Counted from the stretch's first letter, positions 28,098-37,705 are shown. The stretch: 64,000 bases of DNA from Rhodobacteraceae bacterium Araon29 (GCA_039640505.1 CP046865.1:2719501-2783500), one strand, 5' to 3'. A program made the numbers and translations. Notes: generated by a model from the letters alone, not told the origin.

Positions 28098-28525
28098 TGC
28101 GGATTTTATTTGCATTAATCAGCGGCGCTCTGTTTGGCATTGGGCTGTGCGTGTCAGGCATGACAAATACGCTTAAGGTTCAAGGATGGCTGGATATTTT
28201 TGGCGTATGGGACGCCACTTTGGCTTTTGTGATGGGTGGCGCAATCGTTCCTATGGCAGTGGCTTGGCGGTTGGTCAAAGCCAAAAGCCAGCAGCCCGCA
28301 GTTGCACAAAGTTCTGGCACTGGCCCGCTGTTCGACCGGCAGTTTGTCCTTGGTTCAGTGCTTTTTGGCGCAGGTTGGGGTGTGGCAGGTCTTTGCCCGG
28401 GTCCAGCCTTGGCATCGCTTAGTTTTGGCGGCTTGGGCGGTGTGGTTTTTTTATTAGCCATGGCCGCCGGAATGATTGCCGCACCGAGGATACGTACAAG
28501 GCTTGCTGCACCCGCTCCAATCTGA
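28097..28525 (+). CDS. YeeE/YedE family membrane protein, second half (DUF6691-like)
   Basis: 142 residues, four hydrophobic segments, with two Cys motifs typical of the second YeeE/YedE half (GIGLCVSGM and GLCPGPALASL). It is translationally coupled to the first half, and the two presumably form one channel. Substrate unproven. Confidence 0.87.
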   Translation: MRILFALISGALFGIGLCVSGMTNTLKVQGWLDIFGVWDATLAFVMGGAIVPMAVAWRLVKAKSQQPAVAQSSGTGPLFDRQFVLGSVLFGAGWGVAGLCPGPALASLSFGGLGGVVFLLAMAAGMIAAPRIRTRLAAPAPI

Positions 28526-28627
28526 GCTAACCTAAACGCCTTGCTCAGTGTGCCCGATCAAAGGGCTTGACGATTTTTATGCGCGGTGCGACGGTTCGCG
28601 CGGTTTTGTAGTAAAAGGATATCGTCC

Positions 28628-29596
28628 ATGAGCGATGCGTTTTTTCAACCCGTTTCTGGCATGGAAATGCCGCGCTTCGCCGGCGTTCCCACCTTTATGC
28701 GCCTGCCGTTGGTCGAACCTGATCATCCGCGCTTTAAAGAGGTTGATATCGGTGTGGTCGGCGTGCCGTGGGACAGTGGTACCACCAATCGCCCCGGGCC
28801 GCGGCATGGGCCACGGCAATTGCGCGATGCGTCCACCATGATCCGCGCCCAGCATTCGGTCAGCGGTGTACGCCCGTTTGAAGCCGCCGCCTGTGCAGAT
28901 GTGGGCGATGTGTGCTGTAATCCGGCCGACATTGGAGACACTTTACAGCGCATTACTCAGTTTTATGATACTCTTCTGGATCATTCGATTGTTCCCCTAA
29001 CCGCTGGCGGCGATCACCTAACTTCTTTGCCAGTACTACGCGCGCTGGCCAAAAAGGCACCGCTCGGGATGATCCATTTTGACAGCCATACAGATTTATT
29101 CCACAGCTATTTCAATGGCCAGATGTATACCCATGGCACCCCGTTTCGGCGCGCCATGGAAGAAGGCCTTTTGGACCCCAAGCGGGTAATACAAATTGGC
29201 ATTCGCGGCACGCAATATGATCAAGAAGATTTAGATTTTGCCAAAGCCGAGGGCATTCGGGTGGTGAAAATAGAAGAGTTTTTCGACCGTGGTGTTGAGG
29301 ATGTAATGGCCGAAGCCCGCGCGATTGTTGGCGCTAAGGATACCTATGTGTCCTATGATATCGACTTTGTTGATCCGACCTTTGCCCCGGGCACCGGCAC
29401 ACCAGAGGTCGGCGGCCCAAACAGTTTTCAGGCGCTGCAGGTCGTGCGCGGCCTTGGCGGGGTCAATATTGTTGGCGCGGATATGGTCGAAGTATCGCCG
29501 CCCTTTGACGCTGACGGCGGCACCGCCTATCTTGGGGTGTCGATCATGTTCGAGCTTTTGTGCCAAATGGTCAGAAACCGCAGCCCGGAAATTTGA
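28628..29596 (+). CDS. speB: Agmatinase/ureohydrolase family protein
   Basis: A 322-residue dimanganese ureohydrolase. Metal ligands are in GGDHLTSLP, HFDSHTDL and SYDIDFVDPTFAPGTGTPEVGG. The start MSDAFFQPVSG at 28628 has AAAGGA upstream. Annotated agmatinases of this subgroup include guanidinobutyrase and related amidinohydrolases, so agmatine (to putrescine and urea) is the default but not the only substrate. It stands alone. Confidence 0.85.
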   Translation: MSDAFFQPVSGMEMPRFAGVPTFMRLPLVEPDHPRFKEVDIGVVGVPWDSGTTNRPGPRHGPRQLRDASTMIRAQHSVSGVRPFEAAACADVGDVCCNPADIGDTLQRITQFYDTLLDHSIVPLTAGGDHLTSLPVLRALAKKAPLGMIHFDSHTDLFHSYFNGQMYTHGTPFRRAMEEGLLDPKRVIQIGIRGTQYDQEDLDFAKAEGIRVVKIEEFFDRGVEDVMAEARAIVGAKDTYVSYDIDFVDPTFAPGTGTPEVGGPNSFQALQVVRGLGGVNIVGADMVEVSPPFDADGGTAYLGVSIMFELLCQMVRNRSPEI

Positions 29597-29701
29597 ACCT
29601 GCGTGATACTGCCGCAATACCGACGCGATACAGATATGGGGTTTGGGCCTTTAGCAGCGGCCAAAATTTTCTCAATATGATTAATATTTCCCTGCGATCG
29701 A

Positions 29702-29896
29702 TCAGCTTCGCACATATGCAAACAGACCGAAAGCGAAGCCAATAAAGCAAAATAGATAACCCATTGGAACTAGAAAAAATGGCTCTTTAAGGATGCCATC
29801 CTGTGCGACAGACTCACCTATAAGAGCAAATAAAATTTGCATCCCAATTCCGCAGGCAAAAAATCCAAGAGCGAGGTACAACACTGTATTATTCAT
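29702..29896 (-). CDS. Small membrane protein, DUF3955-like
   Basis: 64 residues from ATG 29896 (TTG at 29908 adds four). Two transmembrane helices flank a short loop; the segment DGILKEPFFLVPMGYLF resembles the DUF3955 signature (NGVLHEPFFLIPLG-type). Function unknown. It opens the AT-richer accessory region. Confidence 0.6.
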   Translation of the reverse strand: MNNTVLYLALGFFACGIGMQILFALIGESVAQDGILKEPFFLVPMGYLFCFIGFAFGLFAYVRS

Positions 29897-30087
29897 TTGT
29901 TTATCCAATTCAAAGAGCGTAAAAATTAAAGAGTAAGAAACGTGGTTTAACGCAGAAAAATTCTAACTTTAAAAAGCAAATCTATATTTTAATCATATTC
30001 TATCAAACTCTTTTGCTTTACCACACGCCTTGGATAGAGTCAGCACCGGCACTGATTTGTTTGCCCGAAAAGCTTTGGAAATTTGTG

Positions 30088-31359
30088 TCAGGACACCGCT
30101 GCGTCGGCTGATACACCAAGACCATTAGCGGCTATCCGCAGGATCATTTGATCATAACTCATATTAAGATTGAGCAAACAAGATCGGAAAAAATAGCCCT
30201 GACCAAGACCCGGCATGAGGTTGGCTTCAATAAAATGAAGCACATTATGCCCATCCATTTTTATGTCAATACGGCCAAAGGATTTGCCCCCCAAAGCCTT
30301 GAACGCCGCCTCTGCCATAGTTGAAAGTTGTTTTCGAAGCACCGCGCTAGCAACCGCGACGACCTGTTCCGTGTCATTCTTTTTGATATGAAAATCTAAT
30401 ATCCGGTGACCATTTTTATTTTTTGACGCAATAATCTCGACCGGCATTGTCGTACAGTTATGGGTTTTGCAATCTTGGAAAACCCCAACGGTAAATTCTC
30501 GGCCAGTTAAATAAGCTTCTGCCAGCGTGGTATTGTTTTGTTTGCTATATATTTTTGAAACCTTGGCTTTGAAGCTTGCAAAGTCGTGAACGTATGAAAA
30601 AGCATCAACGCCGCGACTATCGCCGCCTATTACCGGCTTAAGAAATAAAGGAAAGGCGATCGGAATTGATGTTTCTGTTAGATGTTGGCCGGGGACTGAT
30701 TTGAAATATCGCGCTGTCTGAACCCCCGCTTTTTGCACAATGTCCTTTGCATGGCTTTTGTTAGCCTCACGTTCAAGTGCTTTTCTATTTGATGCCATAT
30801 ACGCAATCCCGCATTGATCCAAAAAATCATTCAACCAAGTTTTGCCATCGCCAAAATCAAAATATTTGACGCCTGAAAAGACAAGATCCGGCCGTCTGTC
30901 CACAACACGCCTAAGATCCGATTTAGTAGCGATTTCTGAAATCTGAACATACTGATATTTTTCAGACAAAAGATTGAAAATTAAGTGTTCATCTAAAGTA
31001 ATGCCCACGTTTTTCTGATGGCTGTGTGGGCTGTCTGCTTTCGGAACCGTGAGTATTACAATAGATTTATTTTCTTTTACCGGCAAATGTATCTGGAGAG
31101 GAACATTACGGTTTCTGTATGCGGGTAATGCGGAGCCGACTCTAATAGATTTCATTGGTTTGCCAATGATCGGTGTTGTTTTTGTATTTTCTGATTTCAA
31201 AATAAATCCTAACAATGCTCGCGCAAAATTTTGGCGAAACGCGATGGGTTTCAATGGCTTAGCTGTATCGGAAACAGTAAAATTAGAGATAAAGTCCAGA
31301 TAAATATATCTGCATTTTATGAAAGCTATGACATTAAGCGAAAAACACGCGCCACTCAT
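30088..31359 (-). CDS. D-alanine-D-alanine ligase-like ATP-grasp protein
   Basis: Up to 423 residues. The core has ATP-grasp features: IPIAFPLFLKPVIGGDSRGV (ATP lysine and loop), AEAYLTGREFTVGV, and the Mg-binding GRIDIKMDG...FIEANLMPGLGQG. The first 68 residues lack family character, and an internal Met at about 31155 (MKSIRVGSALPAYRN) may be the real start; neither has a clear ribosome-binding site. Divergence from DdlA/B is large, so a carboxylate-amine ligase with another substrate is likely. Composition is AT-rich and the gene is isolated, consistent with transfer. Confidence 0.75.
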   Translation of the reverse strand: MSGACFSLNVIAFIKCRYIYLDFISNFTVSDTAKPLKPIAFRQNFARALLGFILKSENTKTTPIIGKPMKSIRVGSALPAYRNRNVPLQIHLPVKENKSIVILTVPKADSPHSHQKNVGITLDEHLIFNLLSEKYQYVQISEIATKSDLRRVVDRRPDLVFSGVKYFDFGDGKTWLNDFLDQCGIAYMASNRKALEREANKSHAKDIVQKAGVQTARYFKSVPGQHLTETSIPIAFPLFLKPVIGGDSRGVDAFSYVHDFASFKAKVSKIYSKQNNTTLAEAYLTGREFTVGVFQDCKTHNCTTMPVEIIASKNKNGHRILDFHIKKNDTEQVVAVASAVLRKQLSTMAEAAFKALGGKSFGRIDIKMDGHNVLHFIEANLMPGLGQGYFFRSCLLNLNMSYDQMILRIAANGLGVSADAAVS

Positions 31360-31449
31360 ATCTATAGAGACTTGAGGGCGATGGTAACCAATGAAGTAAA
31401 CTCAGGGTATTTGCAACAAAATAACTGCCCATCGACAATTATATCTGAA

Positions 31450-31953
31450 CTACTTCATCCAGCTTTTGACTTGTTTGATTTTTCCGGCATCTGCAGCGCC
31501 CGAAACTTTTCCAAGTATCTCGCCGTCTTCGCGCAGTACAATGACCTGCATCTGTTTCGTACCTGATATTCCAAAGGGCTTATTCAAGACGGCAGCTTTT
31601 TGATAAATCGTATAGGTGCGATGCTGCCATTCTTGGGTTGCGAATGCTTTTTTGAGGCCACCATCAATCATGCCTTTCACAAATCGTGCGCCGCGGCCCA
31701 TCAATAGAACTTGGATAAAATTATCTGAAGGCGAAAAGCCCATTTGTGCAACCCAATCTTCCACCGCGCTTTGCTGACCGCGTTTATAAGCAAGCAAAAT
31801 GACCGTTTTTTTGCCCGGAAGCTCTTTAGGCCATTCGACTTCTTGACCGCTTAAATTGGTAAAGAGCATCGTATTTGGCAGGCTTTCGGCCTGTGCGGTG
31901 AAACCTACCATGGTTGCCAGTACAACGGTGACTGCCAAAAGCCATTTTTGCAT
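31450..31953 (-). CDS. Secreted protein of unknown function
   Basis: 167 residues with a clear signal peptide (MQKWLLAVTVVLATMVGFTAQA). The mature part has LPGKKTVILLAYKRGQQSAVEDW and QMQVIVLREDGEILGKVSG, a strand-helix pattern reminiscent of thioredoxin-fold proteins but with no CxxC. Probably periplasmic. I do not recognise the family. Confidence 0.7.
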   Translation of the reverse strand: MQKWLLAVTVVLATMVGFTAQAESLPNTMLFTNLSGQEVEWPKELPGKKTVILLAYKRGQQSAVEDWVAQMGFSPSDNFIQVLLMGRGARFVKGMIDGGLKKAFATQEWQHRTYTIYQKAAVLNKPFGISGTKQMQVIVLREDGEILGKVSGAADAGKIKQVKSWMK

Positions 31954-32133
31954 CTCTATACACTCCCAAGTGGCGATAAATCTCTGATGCGAAATGGTAA
32001 CTTATGCGGTTATCTTTTCAAGCCTAAGGTATAAGATAAATACGCTTCACAACGTAACGCCCCGATCTTATTCAGGCGACAAACATTTCTTGACCCTTTG
32101 GAATTGGGTTGTTACCTGCGGCGCGCCCAGCGA

Positions 32134-33333
32134 TCACGGGTGCCGATCATAGCGCTGCAGCCTATGGGCGCTAACCAAACCGCAACAGGCAAAAACCGCG
32201 ACCCCGATCATCATTGCCGTGGGCGTTCCATTAAAAAACTGCCCTGCAATCCCCGCCAAAATCACCGAACCAAGCGTTGCCACTGCGCTGACGACGCTGG
32301 CAGCGGTGCCGGCAATATGGGCAAAAGGTTCCATTGCCAGCGCTGTTAAATTCCCCATAGTCATTCCAGCCTGAAAGAAAATACCAAACACCCAAAACAC
32401 AAATAGGCCAAACCCTAGCGGTCCTGAAATCACACCGGCATTTAGCAGTAAAAGCATCAAAAAACTCCACACCACTTGAACTTGAAAAGCGGCACTGACC
32501 AACCGCCGCATTCCCAATTGCATCACCAACATGGCATTTACAAAACTCGCAGAGGCCGCGCAAACCGCAATCAATGCAAACCAAACCGGAAAACTAGCGG
32601 CGCGATCAAAGAAGTGATCAAAAACAGGTTGGATTAACAACAAACCGGTAAACAGCACCGCATAGGAAAATACCAAGGTTAGAATTGCGGTGCGAACAAT
32701 CGCTAAAGATAAAATTTCTATCACGGCTAAATTAAAACTTCTAAGCCGAAAAGGGACCCGGTTTTGGGCTGTGATCGGCTCTGTAATCCGCAGCCCCATC
32801 CAGGAGGTGCTAACGACAACAAACACGATGAACACAGCAAAAATTGCCTGCCATTCAAAAGCTATCATGACGCCGGCCCCTATTAACGGAGCCATCGCGG
32901 GCACCAGAGCAAAAACAATCATTATGAAAGAAGAAATACGCGCCATTTCGCGACCTGAATACAAATCACGCACCAAAGCGTGCGAAATAACCCGCGGACC
33001 CGCCGCCCCAATACCTTGCAATAAGCGTGCAATAAGCATGGTCTCTAAGCTGGTTGCTATCATGCAAACCGCTGCAGATAAAACGTACAGCCCTGCCCCA
33101 AAATATATAATCCTTTTGCGCCCAAAACTATCTGACAAGGGGCCCATAAAAAAGGTTCCAAGCGCCATCCCAACAACAAAAGATGATAAAATCAACTGTG
33201 CTTGATTAGGGCTTTCGGGGGATAATTGCGCAGCGATATGAGGCAACGCTGGCAACATGCCATCGATTGAGAGCGCAACCGTTGCCACCAACATTGCCAT
33301 AAGCGCAATAAACTCAGGAGTAGAAATGCGCAC
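32134..33333 (-). CDS. Bcr/CflA family MFS multidrug transporter
   Basis: About 399 residues with twelve predicted transmembrane segments. The motif A region GPLSDSFGRKRIIYFG and the early STPEFIALMAML, ALSIDGMLPALPHIA match Bcr/CflA exporters. I start at GTG 33333 because AGG lies seven bases upstream and the protein then begins VRISTPEF as relatives do; ATG 33372 adds 13 residues. Proton-driven drug efflux is expected, substrate unknown. Confidence 0.87.
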   Translation of the reverse strand: MRISTPEFIALMAMLVATVALSIDGMLPALPHIAAQLSPESPNQAQLILSSFVVGMALGTFFMGPLSDSFGRKRIIYFGAGLYVLSAAVCMIATSLETMLIARLLQGIGAAGPRVISHALVRDLYSGREMARISSFIMIVFALVPAMAPLIGAGVMIAFEWQAIFAVFIVFVVVSTSWMGLRITEPITAQNRVPFRLRSFNLAVIEILSLAIVRTAILTLVFSYAVLFTGLLLIQPVFDHFFDRAASFPVWFALIAVCAASASFVNAMLVMQLGMRRLVSAAFQVQVVWSFLMLLLLNAGVISGPLGFGLFVFWVFGIFFQAGMTMGNLTALAMEPFAHIAGTAASVVSAVATLGSVILAGIAGQFFNGTPTAMMIGVAVFACCGLVSAHRLQRYDRHP

Positions 33334-33682
33334 CGATAAACCTATCCACAGCAATTTGACGAGTGTAAGCACTGTCTAATATGCGCAAAATCAATCTATT
33401 AAAAGACTATAAAATATGTTTTTTCACTCTATGTTGGGGCGTGCATTAAACTGAAATGAACCGGCCTATCCTGGCCTGGCCCATTAGATTCCCACACTTT
33501 TTGAGACACATTCACAATTATTTGTTTGTTGCAAAAAAGAAGGGGTATTTATCATTTCTGGAAGTGCCATACGGACAAAAATAACATCGTATGAAAAATA
33601 AACGGAAAATATCCTCTTGTAGAGAGGCTACCTGAAGTCTTTGAAACTCTCAATGCGAAATGGGCAGAGTAGTTAAAAGCAG
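33334..33682. other. Gap between transporter and integrase remnant
   Basis: AT-rich stretch with no supported gene. It should hold the promoter of the Bcr/CflA gene on the minus strand. Further decayed integrase 3' sequence may be present, but I could not align any of it. Confidence 0.4.
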
Positions 33683-33958
33683 TTACCCTTTATGACACAC
33701 AAAATCAGGACTCAAAAAAGGTAAAATATCTCTTGCTCCTAAGAGTTTTAAGATTGAGCCATGGGGTTTTAAATACGCAGAAACACCATAACCTTCTTTA
33801 AAAAAGTCTGATCTAAACAACCTAATTGCTTTAGTCAGGCGCATACCGGTGTCAAAAATCAGAGCCGCCAACCAATGCAGATCATTATTGATAGCCCTAC
33901 ATTGAGATTGTACCGCTTGAACTGTCTCAACGGAAATATGATGATAGGGCCCTGTTTC
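33683..33958 (-). pseudogene. Tyrosine recombinase remnant, catalytic-domain start
   Basis: Reading the minus strand from 33958 gives about 91 residues with ISVETVQAVQSQCRAINNDL, HWLAALIFDTGMRLTKAIRL and YLKPHGSILKLLGARDILP before a stop. This matches the part of phage-type integrases around the first catalytic Arg (TGMRL) and the K-beta hairpin. The later His-x-x-Arg and Tyr motifs are missing. It has no start codon of its own and begins right after the 3' end of the LysR gene. Together with the remnant at 35.5-35.8 kb it looks like one broken gene. Confidence 0.75.
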
Positions 33959-33986
33959 CTATAACTCCAATTACAATATTACAGGC

Positions 33987-34880
33987 TCATCCTTCTGAAA
34001 ATGACTGATGGGATGACTCTTCGAGTAACCAGTTTCGCAAGGTTGCAAGAACCGGATCTGCTTCCCAATTTCGTTTCATGCGGAGCGTGTAAATAGTTTT
34101 TTGCGGCACCGCTTGCTCAAACAATCTGACAAGTTTTCCGTTTCGCAGCTCATTGTCGATCAGAGAAAGGTGGCCTAAAACAACACCGGCGCCACTTTCT
34201 GCCGCTAACGTGGCACTGTATGCATCATCAAACCACATGGCCTTTGTTGATCCAGATATTTCTGGCGCGGCTGTGGACAACCAGAACTTCCATTCATCGC
34301 GCTGATACTCGTGCAAAAGGACATGATCGGACAGGTCCGACGGATATTGGATGGGCCCATTATCGCGCAAATACTTCGCGCTGCAGACAGGCGCTCTTTC
34401 CGTCGTCATGAAAGTTTCATATTCTCCATCGGATGGGCAGCCATATCCGCAAGTAATTTCAATGTCGGATCGTTGATCAGTCAAGTTCGTGGTCAACGAA
34501 AGACTCACATCTCTAAGGGCGCGCCTCAGCCGCATGAGACGAGGCGAAATCCAACGCGATGCAAACCCTGGCGAACATTGCAGTGTCACCATTCGACTTT
34601 TAACTGTTTTTCTGACGCTGTCTGTCGCATGAGAAAGTTTATCGAGCACCGGGCCGATATTGGATAAATATTCCTGACCTGTGCTTGTTAGCCGAACCCC
34701 CGTGGGGCCACGATCAAAGAGCTTTTGGCCAACAAAGTCCTCAAGCTGTCGAACTTGGTGGCTAATGGCTGAAGAGCTAAGATGAAGCTCTTCAGCAGCA
34801 AGGCGAAAGCTGTTCAAACGCCCAGCGGCTTCAAAACCGCATAACGCGGCCAGCGGAGGAAGTCGGCATTCTCTAGACAT
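33987..34880 (-). CDS. LysR family transcriptional regulator (GcvA-like)
   Basis: 297 residues. The N-terminal winged helix is LPPLAALCGFEAAGRLNSFR, AAEELHLSSSAISHQVRQLE; a substrate-binding domain follows. The sequence style is that of the GcvA/AmpR subgroup. It is divergent from the cupin gene with 96 bases between, the classic LysR arrangement, so the cupin gene is its likely target. Confidence 0.9.
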   Translation of the reverse strand: MSRECRLPPLAALCGFEAAGRLNSFRLAAEELHLSSSAISHQVRQLEDFVGQKLFDRGPTGVRLTSTGQEYLSNIGPVLDKLSHATDSVRKTVKSRMVTLQCSPGFASRWISPRLMRLRRALRDVSLSLTTNLTDQRSDIEITCGYGCPSDGEYETFMTTERAPVCSAKYLRDNGPIQYPSDLSDHVLLHEYQRDEWKFWLSTAAPEISGSTKAMWFDDAYSATLAAESGAGVVLGHLSLIDNELRNGKLVRLFEQAVPQKTIYTLRMKRNWEADPVLATLRNWLLEESSHQSFSEG

Positions 34881-34976
34881 GAAATTCTCTCACCACCAAA
34901 GTGAATAATCTTCTTTTGTCTCAAAATAATAATGTCCCTACACTAACAGAGTAATTTGCAAAAAAGGAAAAATTTT

Positions 34977-35426
34977 ATGGACATTTCACATATAAACTTG
35001 AAAACCCCGGTAAAGGGCCTTCATGTTATCTCCTTTACACTAGTGTTGGGCCTATGCGCCAAGACTGCTTTTGCAGAGCCGCCCAGCGTCCCCAAAGATC
35101 ACAAGGGCGTCACCGTCGGCCTTCTTGAGGAACTCCCAAAAGAAACCCTTGAGCGGACGGTCGGACTAAAAGGTTATACATTGCGTATGCGCTGGGTTAC
35201 CGTCGAAGCGGGTGGTCGTATCGCCGAACACAGTCATGCTGACCGTCCTGGTATTGTCTCAATGGTCGCCGGCAAATGGTGGGAAGGACAGTATGGCAGC
35301 GAAAATATGTACTCTGCCGAAGGCTATGAAAGTTTCCCAGAGACCGAGAAAACGGTCCACTGGGTATATAACCGCTTGGATAAACCTTCGACGGCGTTGG
35401 TTTGTGACATTGTTAAATCTAAATAG
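34977..35426 (+). CDS. Secreted cupin-domain protein
   Basis: 149 residues from ATG 34977 (AAAGGA upstream; an alternative TTG lies at 34956). A signal peptide (LHVISFTLVLGLCAKTAFAE) precedes a small cupin barrel with IAEHSHADRPGIVSMVAGKW. Only one His pair is evident, so metal binding is likely but weakly supported. Periplasmic, function unknown, probably under control of the adjacent LysR protein. Confidence 0.75.
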   Translation: MDISHINLKTPVKGLHVISFTLVLGLCAKTAFAEPPSVPKDHKGVTVGLLEELPKETLERTVGLKGYTLRMRWVTVEAGGRIAEHSHADRPGIVSMVAGKWWEGQYGSENMYSAEGYESFPETEKTVHWVYNRLDKPSTALVCDIVKSK

Positions 35427-35525
35427 CTCTGACGATACCGGATTGTTTACAAGCCATGCATTCACTGGGGTCGAGCCATCCATACCCTCACCGAAAGGGT
35501 CTTTGGCCAGAGATGCGCTGGTATA

Positions 35526-35807
35526 CTAACCACAGGCAGATGGTTGATTGAACAAAGACAGGCCAACAGCATCAGATTTTGCCAAACGTATCTAGCTTCA
35601 GCAGGCATCTAGTTCAGCAGCTGCAATATTAGCCTGCACTTTAGCCTTTTGAGCAGAGGTTGTTCGAAGGCCTTGAACCACTCTTGGATACTTATAATGG
35701 TGCTACAAATCAGCAGGGACAGAGCGATAGAAATAGAAATACCCACCACGAACAATGGTGTAAGGGATTCCGTTGGTCAGTAATTTGGTCTGTATTTCGG
35801 TCAGCAC
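35526..35807 (-). pseudogene. Tyrosine recombinase remnant, N-terminal part
   Basis: On the minus strand from GTG 35807 the frame reads NGIPYTIVRGGYFYFYRSVP, ADL-stop-HHYKYPRV, VQGLRTTSAQKAKVQANIAA, AELDAC-stop, then RLAKSDAVGLSLFNQPSACG. This is the N-terminal pattern of DUF6538-type integrases (RGGxxYYRRxVPADL, SLRTxxxxxAxxxA, LDxYW). Stops at 35705-35703 (TAG for CAG), 35600-35598 (TGA for TGG) and 35594-35592 show decay. It ends close to the 3' end of the cupin gene. Confidence 0.7.
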
Positions 35808-36116
35808 TCAGGAGCGCCAATACTTAAGCCAGGTTTAAATAACTGATTATTATCTTATGCTTATTGGGAAATTATCCGTGATATTAGGATAATTTATGGC
35901 GGTGCTGGTAGTCCCGCGAGCTTAGGCATCAGCAGTTTCTCAATAAATAGGTGTTAGGGTTTTAAGGTTGGTTTTGAAGTAGCGGAATTAAACTGGGTTA
36001 AGAATAGCCGCACAGCTAATTGTAGAGACTAATAAGAGCAAGGAGGGTTATTCTGACAGGGCAGCGCTGAAATAAACTAGGCGAGTGGCCCGGTATTCGC
36101 CTCTCTGATTTGAATT
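35808..36116. other. Gap before hpaI
   Basis: AT-rich sequence without a supported gene. It includes a possible operon terminator at 36079-36102 (separate entry). This is the boundary between the integrase remnant and the catabolic island. Confidence 0.4.
36079..36102 (-). terminator. Possible terminator of the hpa operon
   Basis: AGGCGA at 36079-36084 and TCGCCT at 36097-36102 form a 6-bp stem with a 12-base loop, downstream of hpaI on the minus strand. The transcript then reads AGUUUAUUUC, only moderately U-rich. Confidence 0.4.
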
Positions 36117-36893
36117 TTACTTGAACCGCTTCGCTGCGTCTGCCGCCGAAGCCCGCATGTTTTTAGCAAAAAGCGTAACATCGATTTCGGTTGCGATAAA
36201 AGTCGCTCCCAAATCACGACATTGGGCTTGTAGTTCCTGATCAAGAGTTAAGATGCCTGCCGCCTTTCCCCCCTCAACGATCCGCTTCGTAGCCTCTAAC
36301 ACGGCGGTCTTAACCTCGATTTGCCCTGGTTTGCCAATGAAGCCCATGTCAGCTGCCAGATCAGACGGACCGATGAATACACCGTCCAAACCGTCGACTG
36401 CCAGAATATCATCCAGTGCCGCCATGCCCTTTTGGTTCTCAACTTGTGCCAACAAGCAGATTTCTTCCCGTGCGGTCGTCAAGTAGTCGCCAATTGCAGC
36501 AAAATCTGAGGCGCGGGCCAGTGCAGATCCGACACCGCGCACCCCATGCGGCGGATATGTCACTGCATCGACCAATTCTTGGGCCTGCGCGCCGCTTTCG
36601 ACCATCGGGATCAGAAGTGATTGAGCACCAGCATCTAGCAACTGTTTGATGATCCAAGTTTCGCCTATCGGAGGCCGCACCATGGCATGGCTGCCACGCG
36701 CGCCGATGACCTGAAGCTGAGCCGTAATAGATCGCAGATCGTTAGGCGCGTGTTCGCCGTCGATCAACAGCCAATCAAATCCGGCACCGGCACTGATCTC
36801 AGCGATGTAAGGATCAGCCAACCCTAACCAACATCCCAGTTGCAGTTGCCCCTTTGTGATCGCAGCCTTGAATGGATTATGTGGCACTGGCAT
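36117..36893 (-). CDS. hpaI: 4-hydroxy-2-oxoheptanedioate aldolase (HpcH/HpaI family)
   Basis: 258-residue class II aldolase that splits 4-hydroxy-2-oxoheptanedioate into pyruvate and succinate semialdehyde, the last step of the pathway. Motifs: QLGCWLGLADPYIAEI, DWLLIDGEHAPND, GVRGVGSALARAS, FIGPSDLAADMG. GAGGG lies six bases before the ATG. It is the last gene of the hpaF-E-D-(FAH)-H-I operon, 11 bases after hpaH. Confidence 0.9.
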   Translation of the reverse strand: MPVPHNPFKAAITKGQLQLGCWLGLADPYIAEISAGAGFDWLLIDGEHAPNDLRSITAQLQVIGARGSHAMVRPPIGETWIIKQLLDAGAQSLLIPMVESGAQAQELVDAVTYPPHGVRGVGSALARASDFAAIGDYLTTAREEICLLAQVENQKGMAALDDILAVDGLDGVFIGPSDLAADMGFIGKPGQIEVKTAVLEATKRIVEGGKAAGILTLDQELQAQCRDLGATFIATEIDVTLFAKNMRASAADAAKRFK

Positions 36894-36904
36894 AGGAGAC
36901 CCTC

Positions 36905-37705
36905 TTAGGCAAAGCTGATATCAACGGACCCGAAGGAGCCAAAATCAGCAGAAATCTTTGACCCCGACGGGCATTCAACCGGTCGAATAAAACTACCGGA
37001 CAAAATGATTTGACCGGGTTCAATGCTTTGCCCGTATTGGGCCATACGGCGGGCCAACCAGACGACGCTTTCAACAGGATCGTTTAGAACACCGGCCCCT
37101 AGGCCCGTTTCTTCTACCTCTTCATTGCGGAAAGTGATCGCACCTACCCATCGAAGATCAAAGGCATCGATCGAATGGCGCTCAGATCCCAGCACGACAC
37201 CTGCATTCGCGGCATTGTCGCTGATCGTGTCAAAGACCGTGCGTATTGCCTTTGTTTCCGGATCAACACGCAGGATACGAGTGTCGAGGATCTCGATAGA
37301 TGGCGCCACATAATCTATTGCTGCGACAACATCTTCCCTTGTCACTCCCACTCCGCCAACCTGTGATTTCATCACAAAAGCAATTTCAGCTTCAATTCTG
37401 GGCTGAATGAAGCGGCCCTTTGGCACAGTGGCACCGTGATCAAACACCATATCATCGAACAGGATACCACTATCGGGGGTATCGATATTCAATGCATATT
37501 GCATGGCCTTCGATGTGAGCCCAATCTTCCAACCTACTACAGATCGGCCCTTTTCCAGTTTAGCGCGGTAGATCGCGTTCTGGATGGCGTAAGCATCGTC
37601 CATTCCCATATTGGGATGGCGTATCGATAGAAGGCCGATCTGCTTTCCGGTTTCCTCGGCTTGTAACAAATCCGCAGCGGCTTTTGCTTGATCCTTGGGC
37701 GTCAT
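36905..37705 (-). CDS. hpaH: 2-oxo-hept-4-ene-1,7-dioate hydratase
   Basis: 266 residues of the MhpD/HpaH hydratase fold (FAH-like C-terminal domain). Motifs: VGWKIGLTSKAMQ, PRIEAEIAFVM (metal-binding Glu pair), NAGVVLG, GQIILSGSFIRP. Adds water to 2-oxohept-4-enedioate. Its ATG overlaps the stop of the upstream FAH gene by four bases. Confidence 0.9.
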   Translation of the reverse strand: MTPKDQAKAAADLLQAEETGKQIGLLSIRHPNMGMDDAYAIQNAIYRAKLEKGRSVVGWKIGLTSKAMQYALNIDTPDSGILFDDMVFDHGATVPKGRFIQPRIEAEIAFVMKSQVGGVGVTREDVVAAIDYVAPSIEILDTRILRVDPETKAIRTVFDTISDNAANAGVVLGSERHSIDAFDLRWVGAITFRNEEVEETGLGAGVLNDPVESVVWLARRMAQYGQSIEPGQIILSGSFIRPVECPSGSKISADFGSFGSVDISFA

